Source of the DNA: Aliivibrio fischeri
Lineage (GTDB): Bacteria; Pseudomonadota; Gammaproteobacteria; Enterobacterales; Vibrionaceae
Direction: 5' to 3'
Assembly (NCBI GenBank): GCA_038993745.2
Contig: CP160629.1
Location: 372,001-436,000, forward strand
Length of the DNA stretch: 64,000 nucleotides
The position numbers were made by a program, and so were the translations under genes. The notes below the pieces were generated by a model, which was not told the origin of the DNA, searched no databases, and saw nothing but the letters and a program-made list of their open reading frames with translations. Positions 1 through 8,892 of this stretch are shown here, piece after piece. Each line of letters begins with the position of its first letter. Position 1 is the stretch's first letter.

Positions 1-178
1 AGTGCCATTATTAGGTGATGTTCCTGCATTAGGGCATTTATTTAGAAATGTCAGTCAGCTAACTCAAAAAACGGAATTGGTTATTTTATTAAAGCCAACG
101 GTTGTCGGTGTAGATACTTGGCAAGAAGAATTAGAACGTTCTCGTGACTTATTACAAGAATGGTTCCCAGACGAGTAA
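1..178 (+). CDS. mshL: MSHA pilus secretin MshL, C-terminal end (partial)
   Basis: The window opens inside a reading frame that runs 58 codons to a TAA at 176-178. The peptide contains VPLLGDVPALGHLF and TELVILLKPTVV, typical of the last strands of the secretin (GspD/PilQ) domain, which forms the outer-membrane channel for the pilus. The 5' part lies outside the window. mshM starts 12 bases downstream, so it belongs to the msh secretory operon. The identification rests on the secretin-like tail and on synteny with mshM-N-E-G-F. Confidence 0.85.
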   Translation, partial: VPLLGDVPALGHLFRNVSQLTQKTELVILLKPTVVGVDTWQEELERSRDLLQEWFPDE

Positions 179-190
179 TCAAAAACTGAC

Positions 191-1039
191 ATGTATGAAG
201 CTCATTTTGGGTTAAAGCAGTTACCATTTACGCTGACACCCAATACCTCACTGTTTCATGGGTTATCGCCTCATTATGAGGCGATTCATACCGTGTTGTC
301 TGCGATTTCGATGGGGGAAGGGATCATCAAGGTTACAGGTGAGGTAGGAACCGGAAAAACATTAGTCTGCCGAATGTTGATTAATGAGTTACCTTCCAAT
401 GTGGAATTACTTTACCTTCCGAATCCGGTAATGAATGGCCATGAACTTCGACAAGCTTTAGCAAAAGAGTTATGGCTTGATCAAAGTGGTGATGATATTG
501 CATTGATTGATCGTATCCATGAGAAAATTATTGATCTACATGCGGAAGGAAAATTAGTTGTAGTATTCATTGATGAAGCTCAGGCTCTAAGTGATGAAGC
601 ATTAGAAACATTACGTTTGTTTGGCAACTTAGAGACAGACTATAAAAAATTGTTACAGATAGTGCTGTTTGGGCAACCTGAATTGGACGAGAGATTACAA
701 CAACATAACTTAAGACAATTAAGGCAACGAATAACGTTTTCTGCTTTATTGAGAGCATTAAATATGAATGAAACCGTCGCTTACATTCGATATAGGATAG
801 CTGAGTCTGGATGTGAGAATAATCCATTTTCGCTTGTTCAAATGAAAGCGATATGGAAGGCAACAAATGGTATTCCTCGCTTAATTAATCAGGTTTGTCA
901 TAAATCTTTGTTAATTGCCTTTTCAGAGCAAGTGAATAACGTGCCTTCAAAAGCCGTGTTTAACGCCATTATTGATACGGCTGATACTGTTAAACCTAAG
1001 CATTACTTCCCAACATTTTGGGGATGGAGAGTTTCGTGA
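191..1039 (+). CDS. mshM: MSHA biogenesis ATPase MshM (ExeA-like AAA)
   Basis: A 282-residue cytoplasmic AAA ATPase of the ExeA/GspA type. The Walker A motif GEVGTGKT is at residues 50-57 and a Walker B stretch VVVFIDEA at 123-130. The N-terminal MYEAHFGLKQLPF is the usual opening of ExeA-like proteins, which help assemble the secretin or handle peptidoglycan. There is no transmembrane segment; in this family the membrane and periplasmic partner is a separate protein, here probably MshN. The stop codon overlaps the GTG start of mshN, which suggests translational coupling. The role in MSHA pilus assembly is inferred from family and operon position. Confidence 0.92.
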   Translation: MYEAHFGLKQLPFTLTPNTSLFHGLSPHYEAIHTVLSAISMGEGIIKVTGEVGTGKTLVCRMLINELPSNVELLYLPNPVMNGHELRQALAKELWLDQSGDDIALIDRIHEKIIDLHAEGKLVVVFIDEAQALSDEALETLRLFGNLETDYKKLLQIVLFGQPELDERLQQHNLRQLRQRITFSALLRALNMNETVAYIRYRIAESGCENNPFSLVQMKAIWKATNGIPRLINQVCHKSLLIAFSEQVNNVPSKAVFNAIIDTADTVKPKHYFPTFWGWRVS

Positions 1040-2168
1040 GTGTGACTAATAAAGCGTTATTAAATATAACTCGACAAGATGAAAACAAAGAAAAGCAGCA
1101 CTTATTATCTCCTGCGGATATACCGAATGTTGAGTCAAAATATAAAGCATCGTTTTTCTTTGCTATCGGTGTACTTAGTTCTTTGTCGCTAATTGGTTGG
1201 TCAACATTAAGTGGAACGACAGAACAAAATGTAGAGTTGAAAGTGAGTGAGCATACTCAACAACAAGCTCTAACGAATGAAGTGAGTGAACATGCTTTGA
1301 GCAATATTAAAACAGCTCAATTATCGATTTCACCAACGAAAAAAGAATCAACATCAGCGGTAAGTTCTATTTATGCCGAGAAGCCAATATCGGCGGATAA
1401 GATTGAAGTGACAGCTTCGGTTCGAACTCAGTCTACTCAGAATCGCTCTATAGTGGATAAACCACAATTGATGACATCGACAGAGGTTGTTAAACCAACA
1501 TCAAAATCGACATCAATTGTTCCGGCAACGCCAAAAGAGCAAGCACAAGCTAATGAAATGTTGCAAGTTGAAGAAGTGGAATTGTTGCCATCAGAGCTAG
1601 CTCATAGAAGTAGAGAAGCGGCTAAAAAAGCATTGGATAGATCTGATTTTAAAGCGGCGATGAAAGAGTATTACACCGTACTTAAGTATCAACCTAGTGA
1701 TGAAGAGTCACGAAAAAGACTCGCAGCTTTGCTTTATGGTAAACGTGATGTAAGTGAAGCAGCGGCCATTCTTCAACAAGGTATAAAGCTTAATGATGAC
1801 AGTGTAGAGCTAAGGTTAGCGTTGTCGAGTCTATTACAAAAAGAGCAACAGCCAGAAGCTGCTCTTTCTGTATTGGAATATATTCCTGTTGGTGCGTCAG
1901 TTGATTATCTTGCAACTCGTGGTGGCTTAGCTCAACAGTTGAAGTTGATGGACTTAGCAAAAGAAAGTTATCAGATGTTGGTTAACCAAGAACCAGATAA
2001 TGGCCGTTGGTGTTAGGTTTAGCGATCGTTTATGAAAGAGAAGCAAAAGTAAAACCGGCTTACGAAGCATACCAGACAGCATTAATTAAGCCGGGTTTAT
2101 CTCGCTCGTCTCAAGCGTTTGTTCGTGATCGAATTAAATTATTAGCAACAATGGAAGGAATTGAGTAA
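1036..2168 (+). CDS. mshN: MSHA biogenesis protein MshN (TPR), with apparent -1 frameshift
   Basis: I place the start at GTG 1036, which overlaps the mshM stop and has a GGAGA ribosome site at 1026-1030; the product then opens MSVTNKALL, as expected for MshN. It has one membrane segment at about residues 40-57, a Ser/Thr/Lys-rich periplasmic linker, and tetratricopeptide-like helices in the C-terminal half. The frame is broken near 2011: it reaches a TAG right after NGRWC, while the next frame continues WLGLAIVYEREAKVKPAY to a TAA at 2166-2168 that overlaps the mshE start. Restoring one G (TGGTG to TGGTGG) gives a 377-residue protein. This is probably a sequencing undercall; a real mutation would remove the last 50 or so residues. 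Confidence 0.85.
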
Positions 2169-3892
2169 TGCGTCTTAAGTTAAGAAAAAGACTTGGTGAT
2201 CTATTAGTCGAAGAAAACATTGTTACTGAAGAACAAATCGAACAGGCTCTTTCGACTCAAAAGAAAACAGGGCGAAAGTTAGGGGCAACATTAATTCAGT
2301 TAGGTTTCCTGAGTGAAAAACAAATGTTGACGTTTTTATCTCAGCAGTTGGGTGTCCCTTTAGTTGATTTGAACCGTGCTGAAATTGATGCGGCAGCCGT
2401 GCAGTTGTTGCCTGAAGTACATGCTCGTCGCTTACGTGCATTAGTTCTTAGTCAGCAAGGTAATACGATTCGAGTAGCAATGAGTGATCCTGCTGATCTG
2501 TCTGCTCAAGAAGCGTTGTTTTCACAGCTTCAGCAATATCAGGTAGAAATGGTTATTGCTTCTGAAAGACAGCTTGTTGATAGCTTTGACCGTTTCTATC
2601 GTAGAACCAAAGAAATCGCTTCATTTGCTGAGAAGTTGCATTCAGAACACCAAGTAAACGACGATTTTAATTTTGGTATATCAGATAACGATAATGAAGA
2701 AGTAACCGTTGTTAAGCTGATTAACTCATTATTTGAAGATGCGATTCAAGTTGGTGCTTCAGATATACATATTGAACCGGATGAAAGAGTCTTGCGTTTA
2801 CGTCAGCGTATTGATGGGGTATTACACGAAACATTATTAAATGAAGTTAATATCGCATCAGCACTGGTTTTACGTTTAAAACTGATGGCGAATTTGGATA
2901 TTTCTGAAAAACGTTTGCCACAAGATGGACGATTTAACATCAAATCTCGTGGTCAATCTGTAGATATTCGTTTATCGACAATGCCTGTTCAATATGGTGA
3001 ATCGGTTGTTATGCGTTTATTGAATCAGACATCTGGCGTTCAAGAACTAGAACAATCTGGATTACCTGAGCATTTACTTACTCGTCTGCGTAAACAACTC
3101 CGTCGTCCACATGGCATGATCTTAGTTACGGGGCCAACAGGTTCTGGTAAAACGACAACATTGTACGGCGCTTTAAGTGAATTAAATCAGCCAAGCAAGA
3201 AAATCATTACAGCAGAAGATCCGGTTGAATACCGTTTACCTCGTGTTAATCAGGTACAAGTAAATAGCAAAATTGATTTAAGCTTTTCAAAAATTTTAAG
3301 AACATTCTTGCGTCAAGACCCGGATATTATCCTTATTGGTGAGATGCGTGATCAAGAAACCGTGGAAATTGGTTTACGTGCCGCTTTAACGGGTCACTTA
3401 GTGTTATCTACATTACATACGAATGACTCGGTTGATAGTGCATTACGTATGATGGATATGGGAGCGCCAGGTTATCTGGTTGCTAGTGCCGTTCGTGCGG
3501 TATTAGCGCAACGTCTAGTTAAAAAAGTGTGTCCAGAGTGCTCCGCTCCTGATGAGTTAGATGAAGCGAGAAAACAGTGGGTACAAAGCCGTTTTCCAAA
3601 TCAAGTTGGAGTAACTTTCCAACGTGGAAATGGATGTCAAAGTTGTAATTTGACTGGCTACCGTGGCCGTATTGGCGTGTTTGAATTGCTAGAGTTGGAT
3701 CAGCCAATGATGGATGCATTAAGAGCAAATGATGCGGTTGGTTTTTCACAAAAGGCACGTCAAAACCCTGATTATAAGCCATTGCTTGCTTCTGCAATGG
3801 AGCTTGCGATGAGTGGTGTGATTAGCTTGGATGAAGTGATGGTATTAGGTGAAGGAGATAATGCATCTTCTCATCAACCAATATTGATGTAG
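2168..3892 (+). CDS. mshE: MSHA pilus extension ATPase MshE, c-di-GMP responsive
   Basis: A 574-residue GspE/PilB-type hexameric ATPase that powers pilus polymerisation at the inner membrane. The N-terminal MshEN domain carries two tandem c-di-GMP-binding repeats: RLGDLLVEEN...L..Q at residues 8-31 and KLGATLIQLG...L..Q at 37-60. The catalytic domain has Walker A GPTGSGKT at 322-329, the Walker B region DPDIILIGEMRD, the His box TLHTNDS, and the family's zinc-binding cysteines C455, C458, C490 and C493. The start overlaps the mshN stop as TAATG. Binding of c-di-GMP to this domain is established for Vibrio cholerae MshE. Position 17, usually Gly in the first repeat, is Asn here. Confidence 0.95.
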   Translation: MRLKLRKRLGDLLVEENIVTEEQIEQALSTQKKTGRKLGATLIQLGFLSEKQMLTFLSQQLGVPLVDLNRAEIDAAAVQLLPEVHARRLRALVLSQQGNTIRVAMSDPADLSAQEALFSQLQQYQVEMVIASERQLVDSFDRFYRRTKEIASFAEKLHSEHQVNDDFNFGISDNDNEEVTVVKLINSLFEDAIQVGASDIHIEPDERVLRLRQRIDGVLHETLLNEVNIASALVLRLKLMANLDISEKRLPQDGRFNIKSRGQSVDIRLSTMPVQYGESVVMRLLNQTSGVQELEQSGLPEHLLTRLRKQLRRPHGMILVTGPTGSGKTTTLYGALSELNQPSKKIITAEDPVEYRLPRVNQVQVNSKIDLSFSKILRTFLRQDPDIILIGEMRDQETVEIGLRAALTGHLVLSTLHTNDSVDSALRMMDMGAPGYLVASAVRAVLAQRLVKKVCPECSAPDELDEARKQWVQSRFPNQVGVTFQRGNGCQSCNLTGYRGRIGVFELLELDQPMMDALRANDAVGFSQKARQNPDYKPLLASAMELAMSGVISLDEVMVLGEGDNASSHQPILM

Positions 3893-3901
3893 GCATAAAT
3901 C

Positions 3902-5128
3902 ATGGCAATTTTTAAATACAGCGGAAGAAACCTTCGAGGTGAGTCAGTTTCTGGCTCAATTGAAGCGACATCTCAAGAATCTGCTGCTGAACAGTTGATG
4001 AATGATGGAGTGATTCCTACTGGGATAAAAGCCAATAAATTTGGTGGAACATCTCGCGCCATGGACTGGAAAAAATGGTTGCAGCCAAGCATTCCTTTAG
4101 AGGTTTTAGTTATTTTTTGTCGTCAAATGTACAGCTTAACTAAAGCAGGCGTGCCTTTACTGCGAGCAATGAATGGTTTAGCTCAGAACAGTAATAACAA
4201 ATTATTAAAAACAACATTGGAAGAGGTGACTGCTGATTTAACTAACGGGCGAAGTTTGTCTGTATCTATGCAGCAACACCCACAAGTGTTTAGCCCTTTG
4301 TTTGTTTCAATGATCCATGTTGGTGAGAATACCGGTCGATTGGATCAATCTCTCATGCAATTGGCTAATTACTACGAACAAGAGATGGAGACCCGTAAGC
4401 GAATTAAGTCAGCAATGCGTTATCCCGTATTTGTTTTAACTTTTATTTTGCTTGCGATGTTTGTACTAAATATCAAAGTGATCCCTCAGTTTGCAGGGAT
4501 GTTTGCTCGTTTTGGTGTGGAATTACCATTGCCAACTCGAATACTTATCGCAACATCGAGTTTCTTTGTTAATTATTGGCATTTATTAATTGGCGCAATG
4601 ACTGGCGCGATGTTTGCTTTTCAAGCTTGGATTAGCCGAGCTGAAGGCCGAGAAAAATGGGATAAATTTCGATTACGCTTACCGATTGTTGGTGGAATTG
4701 TCACTCGAGCTCAAATGTCTCGTTTCTCAAGAACATTTGCGCTGATGTTGAAGTCGGGGGTTCCATTAAATCAATCCCTTGCATTATCAGCAGAGTCTCT
4801 AGGGAATAAATATTTAGAGAACCGATTACTAGAAATGAAAGCTGGCATTGAATCGGGTACCAGTATGTCTGCGACAGCGGCACAAAGTGGAATCTTTACT
4901 CCTTTGGTACAACAGATGATTGCGGTTGGCGAAGAGACGGGTCAAATAGACGATTTACTATTGGAAGTCTCTGATTTTTATGATCGTGAAGTGGATTATG
5001 ATTTGAAGACGCTAACTGCACGAATTGAACCTATTCTATTGGTCATTGTGTCGGGGATGGTATTGATTTTAGCATTAGGTATTTTCTTACCGATGTGGAA
5101 TATGTTGGATGTAGTAAAGGGAACCTAA
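3902..5128 (+). CDS. mshG: MSHA pilus inner-membrane platform protein MshG
   Basis: A 408-residue GspF/PilC-family platform protein. It has an N-terminal cytoplasmic segment (MAIFKYSGRN), two homologous T2SSF domains, and three membrane segments: about residues 174-194, a second near 220-240 and one at the extreme C terminus (LLVIVSGMVLILALGIF). The platform sits in the inner membrane above MshE and transmits ATPase motion to the growing pilus. It starts 9 bases after mshE and is followed 2 bases later by mshF. Length is normal for the family and the frame is intact. Confidence 0.95.
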   Translation: MAIFKYSGRNLRGESVSGSIEATSQESAAEQLMNDGVIPTGIKANKFGGTSRAMDWKKWLQPSIPLEVLVIFCRQMYSLTKAGVPLLRAMNGLAQNSNNKLLKTTLEEVTADLTNGRSLSVSMQQHPQVFSPLFVSMIHVGENTGRLDQSLMQLANYYEQEMETRKRIKSAMRYPVFVLTFILLAMFVLNIKVIPQFAGMFARFGVELPLPTRILIATSSFFVNYWHLLIGAMTGAMFAFQAWISRAEGREKWDKFRLRLPIVGGIVTRAQMSRFSRTFALMLKSGVPLNQSLALSAESLGNKYLENRLLEMKAGIESGTSMSATAAQSGIFTPLVQQMIAVGEETGQIDDLLLEVSDFYDREVDYDLKTLTARIEPILLVIVSGMVLILALGIFLPMWNMLDVVKGT

Positions 5129-5130
5129 TT

Positions 5131-5586
5131 ATGTCAGCAACCCGGATTTTATGGGGCGCGCTTGTCATTATTTTACTGGCTGTGATTTTTATTAATTGGG
5201 AAAAAATCGAACCCGAAGTAGAAGATACAGCAGTCATTATGACAAGTAGAGAGATACTCTCTTCGGCAAATGAGTTTAAAAATTATTGGGTTGTTAATGG
5301 GCAACCTAAGACAATGGTAAAAGATGATATAGAAGTCAGTTTCAGCTCTTTAGGGTGGCCGATAGCACTTAAAGAAAATGATGAGATTGACTGTCTGCAA
5401 TGGTTACATCTTTTGTTACCCAATAAAGATAAAATTTATGCGGACAGCATCGAAATTAAAAAGCCGGAATTAGCAAAAAAAGAGCAGTATCGTTGTGACT
5501 ATAGTACGGCAAATGGTAAGGTGGTTTCGGTAATGTTAGTAAAAGATGCATTAAAAGTAAGTGTCGGATTTATAGAAAAAAAATAA
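5131..5586 (+). CDS. mshF: MSHA biogenesis protein MshF
   Basis: A 151-residue bitopic protein with a single N-terminal membrane segment (about residues 5-24) and a periplasmic remainder that has no recognised domain. I chose ATG 5131, which has an AAGGG site about 10 bases upstream, over an in-frame ATG at 5095 that would overlap mshG by 34 bases. It is the last gene of the secretory half of the msh cluster; a promoter-like sequence follows directly. The name comes from its position between mshG and mshB and from its topology. The biochemical function is unknown. Confidence 0.8.
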   Translation: MSATRILWGALVIILLAVIFINWEKIEPEVEDTAVIMTSREILSSANEFKNYWVVNGQPKTMVKDDIEVSFSSLGWPIALKENDEIDCLQWLHLLLPNKDKIYADSIEIKKPELAKKEQYRCDYSTANGKVVSVMLVKDALKVSVGFIEKK

Positions 5587-5597
5587 GTGGCAAATTT

Positions 5598-5628
5598 TTG
5601 ACGAACGCCGTATTTTTTTTTGTATAAT
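5598..5628 (+). promoter_or_regulatory. Candidate sigma-70 promoter for the mshB-A structural operon
   Basis: A -35 TTGACG at 5598-5603 and a perfect -10 TATAAT at 5623-5628 are separated by 19 bases, slightly long, with a T-rich spacer. The predicted start, near 5635, lies about 38 bases before mshB, whose ribosome site GAGAGAAG follows at about 5657. In V. cholerae the msh genes form two operons with the split at this place, which agrees. Confidence 0.65.
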
Positions 5629-5672
5629 CCCTTACAATTCATGGAAAAATTAAGATAGAGAGAAGCAGTACA

Positions 5673-6236
5673 ATGAAGACACAAAAAGGTTTCTCACTGG
5701 TTGAGCTAGTGATTGTAATTGTTGTAATTGGTCTATTAGCTACAGTGGCATTACCTCGTTTTTTAGATGTCAGTCTTGAGGCGAAAAAAGCAAGTATTGA
5801 AGGTGTCGCAGGTGGCTATGCCACGGCTGTTCTTTCTGCAAGAGCACAATGGGAAGCGGAAGCTCGACCAAAAACCGACGGTTACAATGCGGTTAGTTAT
5901 GATGGTACTGAATTTTGGCTAACGGATCCTTCCCAAGCAAATCAAGCAAACTACCGTCCAGGTTATCCAATTGCACCAAGAGAAGATTTAGATGGTAATG
6001 ATACGGGGAGCTATCCAGCATCACTAACATCAAAAGAGTGTATTTTACTGATGGAAATGTTGTTACAGAATGCACCGCATGTGACTGACGATAAAAATGA
6101 TAATGAAGGTAAATATCTTGCTGAAGTGATCAGTGAGAATAGCCGTAGTCAATGTAAATACACACAACAAGAAAATGAAGGTCATTTTTTTACTTACGAG
6201 CCTGAATCAGGTCGTGTTGTTGTGACATTACAATAA
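5673..6236 (+). CDS. mshB: MSHA minor prepilin MshB
   Basis: A 187-residue type IV prepilin. The leader MKTQKG precedes a prepilin-peptidase site G6|F7 with the conserved glutamate at +5 (E11), followed by the hydrophobic helix LVIVIVVIGLLATVALP. The globular part has two cysteines that could form the usual C-terminal disulfide. It is the first gene after the internal promoter and lies upstream of the major pilin mshA. MshB is thought to be a minor pilin of the MSHA fibre. Confidence 0.9.
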   Translation: MKTQKGFSLVELVIVIVVIGLLATVALPRFLDVSLEAKKASIEGVAGGYATAVLSARAQWEAEARPKTDGYNAVSYDGTEFWLTDPSQANQANYRPGYPIAPREDLDGNDTGSYPASLTSKECILLMEMLLQNAPHVTDDKNDNEGKYLAEVISENSRSQCKYTQQENEGHFFTYEPESGRVVVTLQ

Positions 6237-6401
6237 GTAATTTAAGCGCCAGTAGATGAGCTAGGATAGCGATGTGCGGGTGAATAAATCTGTTTTAACC
6301 GATGGCGTTTTGACAGTTTGCGTTAATAATTTTTTGGGTTTTAACAATAATGATGGCACTGGTTTGGTGCTATCGATTTTATAATAAAAGAGAGAAGTGA
6401 C

Positions 6402-6866
6402 ATGAAAAGACAAGGTGGTTTCACCCTTATCGAGTTAGTGGTTGTTATCGTGATTTTAGGTATTCTTGCAGTAACTGCAGCACCTAAATTCTTAAACCTG
6501 CAATCTGATGCGCGTGCATCATCTCTGCAAGGTCTAAAAGGTGCAATGGCTGGTGCAGCTGGTATCGTTTATGGTAAAGCCGCGATTGATGGTAAAGAAA
6601 CAGCTTCAACAGAAACTGATGTTGATGGTATTGCTACAAAATACGGTTATCCAATGGCTAAAGATACAGGTATTGCTGAAGCGGTAGTTGGTCTATCTGA
6701 AGACTGGAGCAGTGCTACATCAGGTGCTACAACTTTAGTTGTTGGCTTTAAATCAGATAACGCAACTGCAGCATCAATTGTTGCAACCAACTGTTTTGTT
6801 ACATACGGAGAAGCAACAACGGTATCTTCTGGCGTATCAACAATCGTTACTGATTCAGGTTGTTAA
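6402..6866 (+). CDS. mshA: MSHA major pilin MshA
   Basis: A 154-residue type IVa pilin. The site is G6|F7 with E11, and the helix begins FTLIELVVVIVILGILAV. Small residues (Ala, Gly, Thr, Ser) dominate the globular part, and two C-terminal cysteines (NCFVTYGE... and the final Cys) define a D-region loop. A 165-base gap separates it from mshB, and a strong intrinsic terminator follows, so mshA can accumulate as a short, abundant transcript. The pilus mediates surface attachment in vibrios. Confidence 0.95.
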   Translation: MKRQGGFTLIELVVVIVILGILAVTAAPKFLNLQSDARASSLQGLKGAMAGAAGIVYGKAAIDGKETASTETDVDGIATKYGYPMAKDTGIAEAVVGLSEDWSSATSGATTLVVGFKSDNATAASIVATNCFVTYGEATTVSSGVSTIVTDSGC

Positions 6867-6891
6867 TCTAATTTAACCTCTTTAGTTAAAA

Positions 6892-6917
6892 ACCAGCGAT
6901 CTCCGCTGGTTTTTTTG
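6892..6917 (+). terminator. Intrinsic terminator after mshA
   Basis: ACCAGCG (6892-6898) pairs perfectly with CGCTGGT (6904-6910) around a 5-base loop, followed by a run of T. It lies between the pilin gene and the minor pilin genes, so expression of mshC-Q needs read-through or a further promoter. Confidence 0.9.
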
Positions 6918-6992
6918 TATCTAAAAATAACAAACCATTCGCTATATCTATAATTTCCGTTATCCTAGTAACAGGAGATTATAAGGTAATGG

Positions 6993-7589
6993 ATGATGAC
7001 TTTTCCTCTCAAAAAAAATCAAATAAAACAACGACAAAATAGGAATGGCTTTACTTTGGTTGAGCTCATCGTTGTGATCCTGCTACTTGCTATTATTGCT
7101 GTTTACACCGCCAGTAAATATATGGGAGCAAGCCGTTTTTCATCGGCTGCAGCTCAAGAGCAAGTTTTGTCTATTTTGCGTCATGTTCAAATTGCATCAA
7201 TGCAAACTAACACCTCTCATATTAATAATGCGTGTCGTTCGGTTCTTACATCATCGAATCAATTTGGTGTGGACTCTGCGTGCCAAAACCAAGGTATGGC
7301 GAGTACGGTATTATCAGATTACTCCAAAGAAAATGATCGTGAAAATCTGGATATGATCCGGTTAAGTTATGCCTTTAATACGGCAAGTGGTGCAGTAGCA
7401 ATTTCAGCTCTTTCGTTTGATTTATTGGGGAGACCAATAATTCCGGTATCACCAAATTTGATTCTCTGCACCCAAGAAGATTGCCGCATCACGATTACAA
7501 CCCCTGCAACAAATGAAAGTCGTTCAGTCTGTATCAATAACGAAGGCTTTATGTATCGTTCTTTGCAAAATATGAGTTGTAAAATATGA
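6993..7589 (+). CDS. mshC: MSHA minor prepilin MshC
   Basis: A 198-residue prepilin with a longer leader: cleavage is expected at G19|F20 with E24, within NRNGFTLVELIVVILLLAI. Four cysteines lie in the globular part. ATG 6993 is preceded by AAGG at 6983-6986 and AGGAG at 6973-6977; a second ATG at 6996 is equally possible. The stop overlaps the mshD start (ATGA), so the two are translationally coupled. It corresponds to the GspH-like minor pilins of the initiation complex. Confidence 0.88.
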   Translation: MMTFPLKKNQIKQRQNRNGFTLVELIVVILLLAIIAVYTASKYMGASRFSSAAAQEQVLSILRHVQIASMQTNTSHINNACRSVLTSSNQFGVDSACQNQGMASTVLSDYSKENDRENLDMIRLSYAFNTASGAVAISALSFDLLGRPIIPVSPNLILCTQEDCRITITTPATNESRSVCINNEGFMYRSLQNMSCKI

Positions 7590-8167
7590 AAGGAAGCCTG
7601 AATACACAACGAGGTTTAACCTTGATTGAGTCGATCGTAGGTATTGTGATCTTAGGGTTTGCATTATCGGTATTGGTATCTGGTGTGTTTACTTCTTCTT
7701 CCACTTCTCATAAAGCGACTTATCAAGCACAAGCTGCCACGCTTGGTCATTCTGTAGTGACGGATATTTTAAGTCGTCAGTTTGATGAAAATAGCGATCC
7801 TAATGGTGGAAAATATCGATGTGGTGAAAAGAATGGCAGTGGTACGTTAATTAACTGTTCGTCGAATTTAGGTAAAGATGGGGTTGAAACCATCGCAGTC
7901 ACATTCAATGATGTTGATGACTTCATTGGTTGCTGGGGAGAGGTTTCTGTATGTTCTTCAACTAGCTTGCCACAATACCAATTAGGTGATCTTATTGGTG
8001 TTTCTAATGCCGATGAATACAAAAATTTTACGGTTGAAATTGCGGTTAATTATAGCAATGTTGACGGTTCAAATACGGTAATAACACCGTATAAGCTTAT
8101 TAGAGTAACCCTCTATGGAAGCAACCACGCTAAGTACACTTTTAGTGCGTATCGAGGTAATTACTAA
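7586..8167 (+). CDS. mshD: MSHA minor prepilin MshD
   Basis: A 193-residue prepilin with the atypical cleavage site G10|L11 (RGLTLIES), keeping the glutamate at +5. The hydrophobic helix is SIVGIVILGFALSVLVSG, and cysteines occur in pairs in the globular part. It resembles GspI/PilV-type minor pilins. It overlaps mshC by 4 bases and mshO by one (TAATG), giving an uninterrupted translational chain. Confidence 0.88.
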   Translation: MKGSLNTQRGLTLIESIVGIVILGFALSVLVSGVFTSSSTSHKATYQAQAATLGHSVVTDILSRQFDENSDPNGGKYRCGEKNGSGTLINCSSNLGKDGVETIAVTFNDVDDFIGCWGEVSVCSSTSLPQYQLGDLIGVSNADEYKNFTVEIAVNYSNVDGSNTVITPYKLIRVTLYGSNHAKYTFSAYRGNY

Positions 8168-8892
8168 TGAAACGAGCATTAGGGTTTACGTTAATTGAGC
8201 TTATTTTAACCATTGTCGTTGTTGGGCTTGTAGCCTTGGCGGCGAGTAATACATTACAACTTGGCTTTCAAAGTTATAACGACAGCATTGATCGTCAAGA
8301 TAATCAAATGCAGGCTAAATTCTTAATTGAAAAGTTAAGTCGTGAATTACGTCACGCCGTTCCCAATAGCGTTGAAGTTACTTTAAATAATCAGTGTATT
8401 AGTTTTGTTCCTATTGAAAGTAGTGCATTTTATTTGTCTTTTCCTTTGATAAATCAAAAAACAATCGATGTGGTTGTATTATCAGAACTTTCTTTAAATA
8501 CGAATAATCTACGTTTGATAATTAACCCAAGCACCCAAGATGATTTACTTCAAGAAGAAAACCATAGATACGTAACGGTAGATACCATTGCTCTTTCTGG
8601 TGGAGTATCAACAGTTACCTTCTCAAGCAATAATAATCCCGCTTTCATATCAAATTCCGTTTCTGAACGTGCATTTTTCTATCATCCAAATCCTATCGAA
8701 TATTGCATAGTGGGAGATGGTGTTTTTCGTTCAAATACACAACTAATTAATCAGGTTCATAGCGGTCATTTCTCTTTTGAAAAAGCATCAATTCAACGTA
8801 ATAGCATAATGAAGTTAGTGTTGGCTTTTAAAAATGACCTTGGTGAAATGACTCAATATCAACATGATGTGCAGGTGATAAATGTTCCCTAA
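8167..8892 (+). CDS. mshO: MSHA minor prepilin MshO
   Basis: A 241-residue prepilin of the GspJ/PilW type, larger than the other minor pilins. The site is G6|F7 with E11 (LGFTLIELILTIVVVG). The position between mshD and mshP and the TAATG overlap with mshD support the name. The stop lies 11 bases inside mshP. It probably forms part of the tip or priming complex; the role is inferred from GspH-I-J-K homology. Confidence 0.88.
   Translation: MKRALGFTLIELILTIVVVGLVALAASNTLQLGFQSYNDSIDRQDNQMQAKFLIEKLSRELRHAVPNSVEVTLNNQCISFVPIESSAFYLSFPLINQKTIDVVVLSELSLNTNNLRLIINPSTQDDLLQEENHRYVTVDTIALSGGVSTVTFSSNNNPAFISNSVSERAFFYHPNPIEYCIVGDGVFRSNTQLINQVHSGHFSFEKASIQRNSIMKLVLAFKNDLGEMTQYQHDVQVINVP

Noticed and set aside
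1018..1036. ATG at 1018 or 1024 as the mshN start
   Set aside because: The GTG at 1036 has the ribosome site and overlaps the mshM stop, and only this start gives the MshN-like N terminus.
6310..6400. TTGACA at 6310-6315 and TATAAT at 6380-6385 as an mshA promoter
   Set aside because: They are 64 bases apart, and the TATAAT lies so close to the ribosome site that transcription would start inside it. Neither has a partner at proper spacing.
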